Of a stretch of 64,000 nucleotides of DNA, positions 1 to 7,793 are shown piece after piece. The stretch lies in NCBI GenBank assembly GCA_964509425.1, contig CAZDWZ010000004.1:372001-436000 (forward strand), written 5' to 3'. This DNA is from CAZDWZ01 sp964509425. Its GTDB lineage: Bacteria > Bdellovibrionota_C > UBA2361 > SZUA-149 > CAZDWZ01. The notes beneath the pieces were generated by a model. It had not been told where the DNA came from and did no database searches. It saw only the letters and a program-made list of their open reading frames with translations. A program made the translations under genes and the position numbers. Positions within the stretch are counted from its first letter, which is position 1; the number at the start of each line of letters is the position of its first letter.

Positions 1-669
1 ACCATTTTGCAGCTCGACGCGGAGGGCACCAAAAGGGTGTCCGGCGATGAGCATCGGCGCGACGATAACGCCCTCATCGCGGCAATCAAGCGCCGATTCT
101 TGCTGTCTTCCCTCTGCTTGCACCAGCATCGATTGCGTCTCGCACGAACGTGGCACACCTTTCAGGAAAGCTTGTGACCACAAATCTGAGACTTCGTCAT
201 ACAGCGAGATCTCGACCGCGTTGGCATCGAGCTCACGCTCGGCGACGTCAACGATGCGTTGGAGATGACCCGCGAGCTCTCGGCTGGCCGAGTCCGCTCC
301 ACTCACGGAGATTTTTAAGGATTTTGTTTGTGCATTTTTTCCATGGGCCTCGTGCTTTGCTGAGGCCAGCATCGCAACACGGCGATACTGTTGGAAATCG
401 CGAAGCATCATCGACATTACTTCCGGGACATCCCCATCCAACAACGGGCTTCCCATTGTTTTTTCAGCGGAATGCAAATACCGAATGAGCGCACGCTCAC
501 GATATATTTGAACGGCGATGACGAACCAGGCTGCTGAAGCGACTCCGGCGAGAAGCGCATAATCCAGGTCGCCCCGGAGAGCTTGCACAACGAGAATGAG
601 CAGGCACAACAGCCCGACGAGCGCGGAACCCGTGCTCAACATGCTATAGAAGCGCTGGCGCTTTTCCAC
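1..669 (-). CDS. Partial membrane-anchored GAF-like sensor protein (C-terminal part outside window)
   Basis: The frame stays open to the left edge, giving 223 visible codons from a GTG that has GGAG four bases upstream; an ATG at codon 10 is the alternative start. Residues about 10-29 and 36-54 are two close hydrophobic segments with only a short loop, so the protein is probably an inner-membrane hairpin. A linker follows and, from about residue 133, an alpha/beta stretch (VDVAERELDANAVEISLYD, later VAPMLIAGHPFGALRVEL) has the look of the beginning of a GAF domain. Such proteins usually carry a kinase or cyclase output domain after the GAF, but that part is not in the window. The membrane and GAF reading is by pattern only. 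Confidence 0.6.
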   Translation of the reverse strand, partial: MEKRQRFYSMLSTGSALVGLLCLLILVVQALRGDLDYALLAGVASAAWFVIAVQIYRERALIRYLHSAEKTMGSPLLDGDVPEVMSMMLRDFQQYRRVAMLASAKHEAHGKNAQTKSLKISVSGADSASRELAGHLQRIVDVAERELDANAVEISLYDEVSDLWSQAFLKGVPRSCETQSMLVQAEGRQQESALDCRDEGVIVAPMLIAGHPFGALRVELQNG

Positions 670-759
670 CCGACTCCAATTCTCACTATCCTGATTTCTT
701 CAGGGATTCTCGATTAGGATGTCTGCATCCCGCAAAAGTTTTCGACAGCAAATTTCTCG

Positions 760-1347
760 CTAATGATCCCCGCCCGAATTCTTTTTCACCCGCTTTTCAG
801 AAAGCTTCCGAGCCTGTGAAGCGAGCACCTGGGGAACGTTCTTTGACCGAGACAGATTCACCAAATCCTTATCGGTCAAGAACTTGAACCATTTGAGAGT
901 CACATCGACGGGCATCTTTGGATTGTTACACACCAAGAGTTTCATTGTGTAACCTTTCATCCATTGCGAATTATTCGCCACCGCACGGAGAACGGCTTCG
1001 TCGACGTTCGTATTCTTCGCAACATCGCTGACTTCGCCGTCGGAGATTCGAGGATTGTCGAGCACGAAGAGCTGCACCATCCGATTCGGATCACGCAAGA
1101 GGCCGATGCGGGCCGCCTTATTACCGAACATCGCGAGCTTGATTCTCTGGGGAATGCTGAGGTCTCTGAGATTGATCTGCGCCTTCTTCTGAAGAGATTG
1201 CTCATCCTCTTCATCGTCATCAGGATCGAGGAGAGCTTTGGGGAGCTCAGAGAGGTCAGTATTCGCGAGGAGGGCCTGCCGTTCAGGGCCGTCCTCGAGC
1301 CGTTCGAGAGCCAACTTTTCCAAACGTTCAATGTCGGCTTTAAGCAT
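760..1347 (-). CDS. Conserved protein of unknown function with helical-repeat-like sequence
   Basis: A 195-residue soluble protein with no signal peptide. The start is placed at ATG (MLKADIERL); a TTG two codons upstream is possible and neither has a clear ribosome site. An acidic stretch (DPDDDEEDEQ, about 42-51) is followed by repeated short helical units such as AARIGLLRDPNRMVQLFVLDN and NPKMPVDVTLKWF, in which Asn-Pro or Asp-Pro precedes a helix. This pattern resembles an uncharacterised deltaproteobacterial family whose units look like irregular HEAT/armadillo repeats; no catalytic motif is visible. It lies 28 bases after birA on the same strand, so the two are probably co-transcribed, but this gives no clear function. 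Confidence 0.75.
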   Translation of the reverse strand: MLKADIERLEKLALERLEDGPERQALLANTDLSELPKALLDPDDDEEDEQSLQKKAQINLRDLSIPQRIKLAMFGNKAARIGLLRDPNRMVQLFVLDNPRISDGEVSDVAKNTNVDEAVLRAVANNSQWMKGYTMKLLVCNNPKMPVDVTLKWFKFLTDKDLVNLSRSKNVPQVLASQARKLSEKRVKKNSGGDH

Positions 1348-1375
1348 AATCAAGTCTGCGGAGCTCTAGGGGAAT

Positions 1376-2314
1376 CTAAGGCGATTCGATCTCTCCCGAA
1401 TAGATGACGGTGACGATGCCGGTGGATGCATCTTTTAATCTAAGGCCCCCATCGTTCTCGACGCCGAGCACGATGCCGCTGACCTTGCCCGAGGGAGTTT
1501 CGATTTCAACACTCTGCCCCACGGTTCCGGCCCGTTCGTTCCAAATCGGAGCAAAAGCCGCGAATCCCTTGACCACGAAGAGCGAGAGCGTTCGATTGAC
1601 CGAGGTCATTAAAGCCGCAGCTGCTGCGGGATAAGAGACGGATTTTCCCGCCAGCTCTTCCAGCGAGATTCCGGGAACCTCCTGCGGGAACTCTTGTCGA
1701 GTGAGATTCACGCCAATGCCGACGTGGAGCGTCTGACTGCCGGGGGACTGCTTCGATGCGTGTGCGTCAACGAGTATACCCGCGAGCTTCCGCCGTCCGC
1801 CCCCTTCCACGGCATCCGCAAGCACGTCGTTCGGCCATTTCAGATACGACTTCACACCAAAGCCTTCCACGAAATCCTGCACGGCGAGTCCGACGGCGAG
1901 AGACAAACCGCTCAGTTGCCCGGGCTCTGTTGGGACATGTGTCAGGAAGGTCACGTAGATCCCCTTTGAGTCGGTGGAGATCCAAGGTCGCTGCTTTCTT
2001 CCCCTGCCCTTTGACTGCGCAAGTGCGAGAAACGCGGTGCGGCTCGGAAACAAAAATTCCTCTGCTCGATTTCCGGAAGGATGGGCATCCTGAAGGAACA
2101 GGCGATAAGGCTGAAGCTCTCGCGTCGAAATTTCTCCGTCCGCAACACCAGCTGAGACATCCATTGTGGAGCTCAGCGATTCGAATCCGAACAACGAGAA
2201 TGGCGCGTCGCCGGCGCTCCTTCCCGCCATTAACGCTGACTTCACGGAAACGCCAAGCCTCTCAGGAAGAGCTGTGCACGATTCGAGCACGGCGCTTTTT
2301 GATGTCTGTGTCAT
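1376..2314 (-). CDS. birA: Biotin--[acetyl-CoA-carboxylase] ligase
   Basis: Activates biotin with ATP to biotinyl-5'-AMP and transfers it to the lysine of biotin carboxyl carrier proteins in the cytoplasm. The family motifs are present in order: SKGRGRKQRPWIS (adenylate/biotin loop, GRGRxxRxW), LKWPNDV, KLAGILV and GIGVNL, then a C-terminal small beta domain ending in YSGEIESP. At 312 residues it lacks an N-terminal helix-turn-helix, so it is a monofunctional ligase and not an autoregulatory repressor. The start is chosen at ATG (MTQTSKSA) because GGAGGTGAG stands five bases in front of it; a start eight codons upstream would bury that site. The gene immediately downstream is the unnamed helical protein. 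Confidence 0.93.
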   Translation of the reverse strand: MTQTSKSAVLESCTALPERLGVSVKSALMAGRSAGDAPFSLFGFESLSSTMDVSAGVADGEISTRELQPYRLFLQDAHPSGNRAEEFLFPSRTAFLALAQSKGRGRKQRPWISTDSKGIYVTFLTHVPTEPGQLSGLSLAVGLAVQDFVEGFGVKSYLKWPNDVLADAVEGGGRRKLAGILVDAHASKQSPGSQTLHVGIGVNLTRQEFPQEVPGISLEELAGKSVSYPAAAAALMTSVNRTLSLFVVKGFAAFAPIWNERAGTVGQSVEIETPSGKVSGIVLGVENDGGLRLKDASTGIVTVIYSGEIESP

Positions 2315-2455
2315 ACCCTCACCTCCGATGAGCGCCACGATAGGCGGCGAATCACATTTGTTTGATCAATTTACGGAATCACTTCGACAAGTGCTTTAAC
2401 CATATCGTTCCCGATAAAATGGACTGCAGCAGTTTCCCCTTTGTGGCGCAGGAAA

Positions 2456-4387
2456 CTAGATAAGCCCTGGGATGAACATCCAGCGCACTTTCTTTCGGTA
2501 TTCGATATACTCAGGGTCTCTACTGAGATGTCGCTCCTCCGTGAGAGCGCGGAGGATATAGACACAAAGTGCCGCCGTGACATTCATGCCATAACCCTCG
2601 CCAAGAAATAGTGCGGAAAGCACCCACACCGATACCTTTCCTGTGTATGCGGGATGCCGAACGAATCGATACGGTCCGTGAGCAACGATTCCGCGATTCG
2701 TAAGGTTCGACGCCTTCATAGCAAGGGCGACGCTCGCCCACGTGTAGACGAACCACATGAGCACCACCAGGACAGTGACGAGCTGACGAGTGCCGTCACT
2801 CCAGGCCGGCCATGTATCGAAGTAGTTTCGGTCAAAAGGCGAAAAGAAAACCGTGTTAAACGGCGGGTAGCAAATGAGACACACGAACCATCCCAAAAAG
2901 GTCGGCTCGACGCTCTTAATGACGTTCCTTAGCCGCGGAACCTCAACGGTGTAGCCGATGGCAAAAATCGAGACGTCGATGAAAATCATCGCGGTGATAA
3001 GGGCTTTTGTGATCGCCAGAAACTCGTGAGGTGGGCTGTATAATAAATTCTGAATTTGATTCACGTTCCCGAGCGCCCAGCTCCAGAGCATCGGCAAGAA
3101 GAACAGTTTCACTAAATACGACAAGACCGCGACCTTCTTCAGCTCGCGTGAGTAGCCAAAGTCACGGACCTTTCGTCCATTCGAGCCGGCAACAATTCGA
3201 ATAAATCTTCGGAAAAAGATGCTTCGAAACCAGCTCACCATCAGATGCCAATATTTGTCGTCTTCGGGCGAGGGGCGAGCGACATACCGCAGGAAAAAAT
3301 AATTCGCGACCAACATATACGAATACAGCGGGTCTGCGACTTGCCGGAAAAAGATCTCGTAATCGCCACCTATGAAATAGAGCCGCTCGAGAAGCGTGCG
3401 CAGTGAGGTCCCGACCTTCGGATGCAGAAGATGGATCTGCTCATACCAATTTATAAAAGGCCCGAACTGATCCGGGATCATCCCGAGATGCCGGTAACCA
3501 AGATAAATGAGTGAGCATGCCGAGACGCTGAAAGCCCAACGAATCCTTGCCACCAGCTCGCTGCTCGGATTTGGGTTTCTCACGAACCAATAGAATGCTG
3601 CGCCTATTGAAAGCAGAGCGGTAAAGAGCAGAAACCCGGATGAATACCAACTACTCGCCTGGACCGAGGGTTGCGTCGTCATCTTAATCGGGCAGATCGC
3701 AGTCGAGTGGACTCCATTCTCGTTGGTTTCGAAAACCGCGAATGCCGAGCCTTGAGATCGCAAGGAGGTCTCATCCACATACATCAGCACGTAGGCGTCA
3801 GTCGGGTTCTCTCCCATGATCGCTGAGTGGATGTGATTTGGCGGAATGAACTTCGTCGTCACGCCGTTGTATTTCGTCGGCTTCACGATCGACAGCCGCG
3901 TCTGATTTCGGAATGTCACCGGTGGAATAGAGCAGCTCACGGCGAGTGGGCTTTCCATGTGATAATAGATCGGTGAAACCTCGACGACGCCAAGCCGATG
4001 GTTTTCGATCAGATACGAGACGTGAGTGACTGTTGGGTATGTTCCCGAGATCGGCTGTCCCGGAACATTGTATCTCAGCTGGAACTTCTCTCCTGCCTTC
4101 AAGTCGTCTTTTACGCAGATTGCATAGTGACGACCGACGACATCGGTATCGATATAAATTCCCGAGATCGGATCTTTCCCTTGATTCCTAACAATCGTCG
4201 AAAAATCTTCATCTTTCGCCGTGATCTGAACATTCAGGCTTATCTCCGTCGCGCTGCCCGAATTCGGGCAAACGAGCAATGACATGACCAAAAGTGTGAG
4301 AATGACGATCGAGCACCTCGAAAATAGGTCCGACTTCACACGATTTCTGCACGATTTTGTGGGTTCTCTGTTCATATGAACTCGCAT
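2456..4387 (-). CDS. Polytopic membrane protein with C-terminal isoprenylcysteine/phospholipid methyltransferase-like domain
   Basis: A 643-residue protein. The start MRVHMNREP is chosen because GGAG lies four bases upstream; the open frame extends further up only through a palindromic repeat. A hydrophobic segment at about 26-42 precedes a roughly 200-residue, beta-rich, Cys-poor region that should face the periplasm. A second hydrophobic helix and six or so further membrane segments follow. The last about 80 residues carry the ICMT/PEMT signature GPYRFVRHPAYTG and the late EER...Y..Y...V pattern, which in that family bind S-adenosylmethionine within the membrane. The methyl acceptor is unknown. 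Coupling of a long secreted-looking N-terminal domain to this methyltransferase is unusual. The gene stands 141 bases ahead of birA. Confidence 0.8.
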   Translation of the reverse strand: MRVHMNREPTKSCRNRVKSDLFSRCSIVILTLLVMSLLVCPNSGSATEISLNVQITAKDEDFSTIVRNQGKDPISGIYIDTDVVGRHYAICVKDDLKAGEKFQLRYNVPGQPISGTYPTVTHVSYLIENHRLGVVEVSPIYYHMESPLAVSCSIPPVTFRNQTRLSIVKPTKYNGVTTKFIPPNHIHSAIMGENPTDAYVLMYVDETSLRSQGSAFAVFETNENGVHSTAICPIKMTTQPSVQASSWYSSGFLLFTALLSIGAAFYWFVRNPNPSSELVARIRWAFSVSACSLIYLGYRHLGMIPDQFGPFINWYEQIHLLHPKVGTSLRTLLERLYFIGGDYEIFFRQVADPLYSYMLVANYFFLRYVARPSPEDDKYWHLMVSWFRSIFFRRFIRIVAGSNGRKVRDFGYSRELKKVAVLSYLVKLFFLPMLWSWALGNVNQIQNLLYSPPHEFLAITKALITAMIFIDVSIFAIGYTVEVPRLRNVIKSVEPTFLGWFVCLICYPPFNTVFFSPFDRNYFDTWPAWSDGTRQLVTVLVVLMWFVYTWASVALAMKASNLTNRGIVAHGPYRFVRHPAYTGKVSVWVLSALFLGEGYGMNVTAALCVYILRALTEERHLSRDPEYIEYRKKVRWMFIPGLI

Positions 4388-4482
4388 CTTGCTCCATATC
4401 TTCCGCTTGAAAAAGCAGAATTTATCGTCTAATGTCCGGCCGTTAGCAGAATGCGTGAAAGGGAGTTTTATAAAGCGCCTGG

Positions 4483-4588
4483 CCCGTCTTCGCCTTCGGC
4501 TTCGACGCGGCAAGCCCGTCAAGTGCAAACCACGGAAACGTGGAACACTGTTCGTGCTTGCCGCGTCGAAGCCGAAGGCGAAGACGGG
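4483..4588. repeat. 33-bp perfect inverted repeat with nested GAAA-loop hairpin
   Basis: Positions 4483-4515 and 4556-4588 are exact reverse complements (arms begin CCCGTCTTCGCCTTCGGC). Inside the 40-base spacer, AGTG/CACT (4522-4525, 4546-4549) and CCACG/CGTGG (4530-4534, 4539-4543) pair around a GAAA loop, so the whole 106 bases can fold as one long stem. It lies between the membrane methyltransferase start and glmS. Frames reading through it give only Arg/Leu/Lys low-complexity peptide. It could be a palindromic mobile repeat or a structured leader for the minus-strand gene; no second copy was seen in the window. Confidence 0.9.
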
Positions 4589-4742
4589 TGACGAGGAGGA
4601 AGCTTATCGAAAGATTCGGCGGATGGCTTCCCGGTTTCACAATCGTTAGAGCTGAACAAACCGAGCCGGTAACGGTTCGACAACAATCAGTTCGTGTGGA
4701 GAGGCTCCAAAGTCTAGCTTTTATTAAAGCCTAGCTTTCAGA

Positions 4743-4801
4743 GTTTTCTCAGTTCCAGCACCGTTTTCTCAGCTCCGGCACCGTTTCTCGGTTCCGGCAC
4801 C
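4743..4801 (+). repeat. Three tandem units of about 20 bp
   Basis: GTTTTCTCAGTTCCAGCACC, GTTTTCTCAGCTCCGGCACC and GTTTCTCGGTTCCGGCACC follow each other without spacers (20, 20 and 19 bases). The units differ at few positions. They lie in the 445-base gap upstream of glmS; apart from these units and the inverted repeat before them, nothing further was recognised there. Confidence 0.85.
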
Positions 4802-4945
4802 GAGCGGTATCGGACGTTTTACCCGGACGGGTTTCACACAACCGTTCCTTTTTTGGATCGTTCCGGTTTTTCCGAACTGTTTCCCTTTGCCCGCGCCTGC
4901 AACTTTAACGATGCGCCGAACTTCTGTTCGCGCTGTTCAGTTTCG

Positions 4946-4974
4946 TTGGCTCGCGCTTTGAACCCATATACGGT
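4946..4974 (+). promoter_or_regulatory. Possible sigma70-type promoter for glmS
   Basis: TTGGCT and TACGGT are separated by 17 bases, about 60 bases before the glmS start. TATACG, two bases earlier, is an alternative -10. The match is moderate and was found by eye. Confidence 0.3.
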
Positions 4975-5033
4975 TCTCGGTTGCACCGTGACTGCAGCGC
5001 CTCGAGATTAGCGCACACAACGGGAGACAAATC

Positions 5034-6797
5034 ATGTGCGGAATATTTGGATATATCGGATCGGAACGGGACGTCGCCGAAATTGTTCATCGCGGATTGA
5101 GAGACCTGGAATACCGCGGCTACGATTCATGGGGAATCGCGGTTGCGCGTGACAATTCCATCACCGTCGCAAAGGACATCGGGAAGCTGAATCTCATCCC
5201 TCCCGACCTGGGCTCGGGAACCCTCGCGCTCGGCCACACGCGTTGGGCAACGACCGGCGCTGTCACTCAGCGAAACGCTCATCCTCATGTCGACACGGAT
5301 CGCCGCTTCGCCTTGGTTCACAACGGCATCGTAGAAAATAACGACGCGCTCCGGCGAGAGCTTGTGGCTGGAGGCTACGAGTTTGCATCCGAGACCGATA
5401 CCGAAGTTATTGTGAGGTTGATCGAACGGGAGTTCAGGAATGGGGCCGAGACGCTCGCTCGTGCGACCCGCCGAGCGTTTCTCAAGCTCGAAGGGCTAAA
5501 CGCGATTGCGGCAATTGACTCGCTGAGACACGAGCTCGTTCTCGTCCGAAACGGCTCTCCGCTGGTGCTTGGAGTTCGGGGCGGAGAATATTTCGCGGCA
5601 TCGGACCTCGGAGCGCTCGCAGGAGAAGTCGATCGCATCCTCCACTTGAGAGACGGAGAGATGGTCTCGATAAGTCGTGACCTGCTGGCGATCTCGGAGT
5701 TCCAAACGAAGAAGCGAATCGCGCCCCGCTGGGAAGAACTCACGTGGACGAAAACGGACTCCGATCTCGGCGAATTTGAGCATTACCTGGCGAAGGAGAT
5801 TGCTGAACAGCCTCGATTATTGCGGAGAATCGCCGAGGAGCCGCCATCCCGTCGAACCGTAATCGCCCAGATGCTGACAGACGCGCACGCGATATGGCTG
5901 ACGGGATGTGGAACGGCGTACCATGCCTGTCTTCTCGGTTCATATCTCATGGCTGCGTCGGGCAGGCATCGAGCGCGAGCTATGCATGCTCACGAGCTTG
6001 AGCATTTCATCAGCACTCTGGGCGAGGGGCACATAGTCGTTTCGATTTCGCAAAGCGGTGAAACAATCGACCTCTTGCAGGCCGTGCGGACAATTCGCGC
6101 GACCGCTTCGACCACCGTGGCGCTGGTAAACGTTCCTGGCTCAACTCTAACAAGGATGGTGGATCAAACGCTGCTGTTGAACGCCGGCCCCGAAAAGTCG
6201 GTACTCTCCACCAAAGCCTATACGGCGATGGTTGCGAATCTCATCGCACTCTCGGTCGAAGAGGGCCCGAAACTGAAAAATACACTGCATCAGGCGGCCG
6301 CGGTCATGGAGGAGATATTAAACGGTGAGGAAGCCGCAAAAATCGACAAGCTCGCAGACAGCCTCATGGGGGTCAGGAGCCTGTTCTGTCTCGGTTCCGG
6401 TCCGTTCTCTCCGGTCGCCCTCGAGGCCGCGCTGAAGATCAAGGAAGTTTCGTATATTCACGCCGAAGGTTTTCCCTGCGGCGAGCTGAAACACGGAGTT
6501 CTGGCGCTCGTCGAAGAGGGAGTTCCTTGCTTCGTCTTTGTCCCGGAATCGGGAGAGGAACGCGCACGGGCATTGATTAGCGCTCAGGAGATTAGAGCAC
6601 GGGGCGGCAGAATCATCGGAATCTGCCGAGAGAACCACCAGCTCTTCGATGATCACTTGCGCGTGGATGCGCGAGGAACTGCGTTTTTGCTGGCCAGTAT
6701 CATTCCGATACAGCTTCTCGCCTACAAGCTGGCTCTCAAGAAAAACCTCGATCCGGATAAGCCGCGAAATTTAGCGAAAAGCGTCACGGTCCGCTGA
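5034..6797 (+). CDS. glmS: Glutamine--fructose-6-phosphate aminotransferase (isomerizing)
   Basis: Makes glucosamine-6-phosphate from fructose-6-phosphate and glutamine, the first step toward UDP-GlcNAc for peptidoglycan and lipid A. The protein begins MCGIFGYIG, leaving Cys2 as the N-terminal nucleophile of the glutaminase domain; HTRWATTG, HNGIVEN and ETDTEV are the usual glutaminase motifs. Two SIS sugar-isomerase domains follow, with TGCGTAYHA, SQSGET and SEKSVLSTKAYTA-like segments, and the chain ends PRNLAKSVTVR. At 587 residues it is slightly shorter than the usual 600-610 but complete. GGGAGA lies seven bases before ATG. It stands alone, with a strong terminator shared with the converging transporter gene. 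No glmS ribozyme is evident. Confidence 0.97.
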   Translation: MCGIFGYIGSERDVAEIVHRGLRDLEYRGYDSWGIAVARDNSITVAKDIGKLNLIPPDLGSGTLALGHTRWATTGAVTQRNAHPHVDTDRRFALVHNGIVENNDALRRELVAGGYEFASETDTEVIVRLIEREFRNGAETLARATRRAFLKLEGLNAIAAIDSLRHELVLVRNGSPLVLGVRGGEYFAASDLGALAGEVDRILHLRDGEMVSISRDLLAISEFQTKKRIAPRWEELTWTKTDSDLGEFEHYLAKEIAEQPRLLRRIAEEPPSRRTVIAQMLTDAHAIWLTGCGTAYHACLLGSYLMAASGRHRARAMHAHELEHFISTLGEGHIVVSISQSGETIDLLQAVRTIRATASTTVALVNVPGSTLTRMVDQTLLLNAGPEKSVLSTKAYTAMVANLIALSVEEGPKLKNTLHQAAAVMEEILNGEEAAKIDKLADSLMGVRSLFCLGSGPFSPVALEAALKIKEVSYIHAEGFPCGELKHGVLALVEEGVPCFVFVPESGEERARALISAQEIRARGGRIIGICRENHQLFDDHLRVDARGTAFLLASIIPIQLLAYKLALKKNLDPDKPRNLAKSVTVR

Positions 6798-6820
6798 GTT
6801 GAGCCGTTCTTACAGAACGG

Positions 6821-6853
6821 AAAGCGCGGCGATCAGAATTCGCCGCGCTTTTT
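6821..6853. terminator. Bidirectional intrinsic terminator between glmS and the EamA gene
   Basis: AAAGCGCGGCGA (6821-6832) pairs with TCGCCGCGCTTT (6840-6851) around a seven-base loop and is followed by further T residues. The A-rich start of the stem lets it work on the opposite strand as well. Both flanking genes converge on it. Confidence 0.85.
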
Positions 6854-7784
6854 ACGCAGCCACTTCAGTGGCCTTCGAGCGTTTCGCCCGGACGGAGAGC
6901 CGGAGCGCCGACAACTGAAGTATCCCGGCCCCACAAAGCACAAGCGCATACGCGACCCACATGGAGAAGCCGACGCTACGGCCGTCCAGTCCGATCTCCA
7001 GGAAAGTTCCCCAAATTACGGACGTAAGCGACAGGGTCGTCGCAACCGCGGCCTCGAGCGAGATAAAAGCCAAGGTGAAAAGGAGCTGACCTCCAAGACC
7101 GCAAATTCCGGCAAGGATCGCCCAGGCGACCGTGGTCGACCAAAAACTCCCGGAGGAAGTAAACAGGCTCACCGACTGGATTATCGATTCATGCTCAAGA
7201 GCGAGGCTCAGCACCAGGCCCGAAATCATATACGCCAACACGACGAGCACAGGAGAGAACTTCGCAGCGGCGCGGCGCAAGGCCGTAAACGCCGCAGCAC
7301 TGAGAAGCGCGCCGAAGGCACCGGTGATGACCACAAATTTTGTAAGCGTCGAGTGCTCGTCAACTGCTACAGCCGTCAATCCGGCCAACGAAACGCAGAT
7401 TCCGAGAATTTGGATAAACCTTAAACGCTCTTTCAGAATATACCAACCAAGCGCGGCCGACATCACGGGCGAGAGATTAAGGAGAACACATGCGTCTCCC
7501 ACCGAGCTCATTTGAATGTTCCAGAAATAGAAAAACGAGGCGCCGCATCCGGCGAAGCCGCGAAGCCAAAGCGTGAGGGACCTCTTATCGACGAGAATCG
7601 GAAGACTCCGAAAGGTAAATGGGAGGAGGACGACGGCACCAATGAGCGATCGATAAAATACTGCCGTCCCGGGGGGAAGCTCACCGGCGGTCTGACGGAC
7701 ACAATAACTCATTCCAGCGAAGGCGAAGGCGGCGGTGAGGGAAACGGTCGTTCCAAAAACGGGATTTTCGAGAAAACTTCGGAT
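6852..7784 (-). CDS. EamA/DMT-family membrane transporter, apparent non-canonical start
   Basis: A ten-helix drug/metabolite-transporter-type permease; substrate unknown. Two EamA repeats are visible, the first around GELPPGTAVFYRSLIGAVV and the second ending near YALVLCGAGILQLSAL. The first ATG in frame lies in the middle of the first membrane helix, so it is unlikely to be the true start. The frame continues upstream, hydrophobic and EamA-like (PVFGTTVSLTAAFAFAG), to the uvrC TGA in the same frame, with no ATG, GTG, TTG or CTG. An ATC seven bases after GAGG is the best-placed initiator and gives 310 residues; this start is inferred. The gene appears to be co-transcribed with uvrB and uvrC. 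Readthrough or a sequence error are alternatives. Confidence 0.8.
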   Translation of the reverse strand: MRSFLENPVFGTTVSLTAAFAFAGMSYCVRQTAGELPPGTAVFYRSLIGAVVLLPFTFRSLPILVDKRSLTLWLRGFAGCGASFFYFWNIQMSSVGDACVLLNLSPVMSAALGWYILKERLRFIQILGICVSLAGLTAVAVDEHSTLTKFVVITGAFGALLSAAAFTALRRAAAKFSPVLVVLAYMISGLVLSLALEHESIIQSVSLFTSSGSFWSTTVAWAILAGICGLGGQLLFTLAFISLEAAVATTLSLTSVIWGTFLEIGLDGRSVGFSMWVAYALVLCGAGILQLSALRLSVRAKRSKATEVAA

Positions 7785-7793
7785 AAGAGGACC

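Noticed and set aside
1756..2331. Plus-strand frame of 191 codons
   Set aside because: Antisense to birA, Arg/Ser-rich and without a family pattern.
4389..4649. Open frame across the palindrome
   Set aside because: It encodes only the low-complexity translation of the inverted repeat (Arg/Leu/Lys runs) and has no ribosome site.
4743..4801. CRISPR array
   Set aside because: The units are only three, directly adjacent, and without spacers or cas genes.
4589..5033. glmS ribozyme or riboswitch in the long glmS leader
   Set aside because: No pattern of the known ribozyme core was recognised; that element is mainly found in Firmicutes. Only tandem units are visible.
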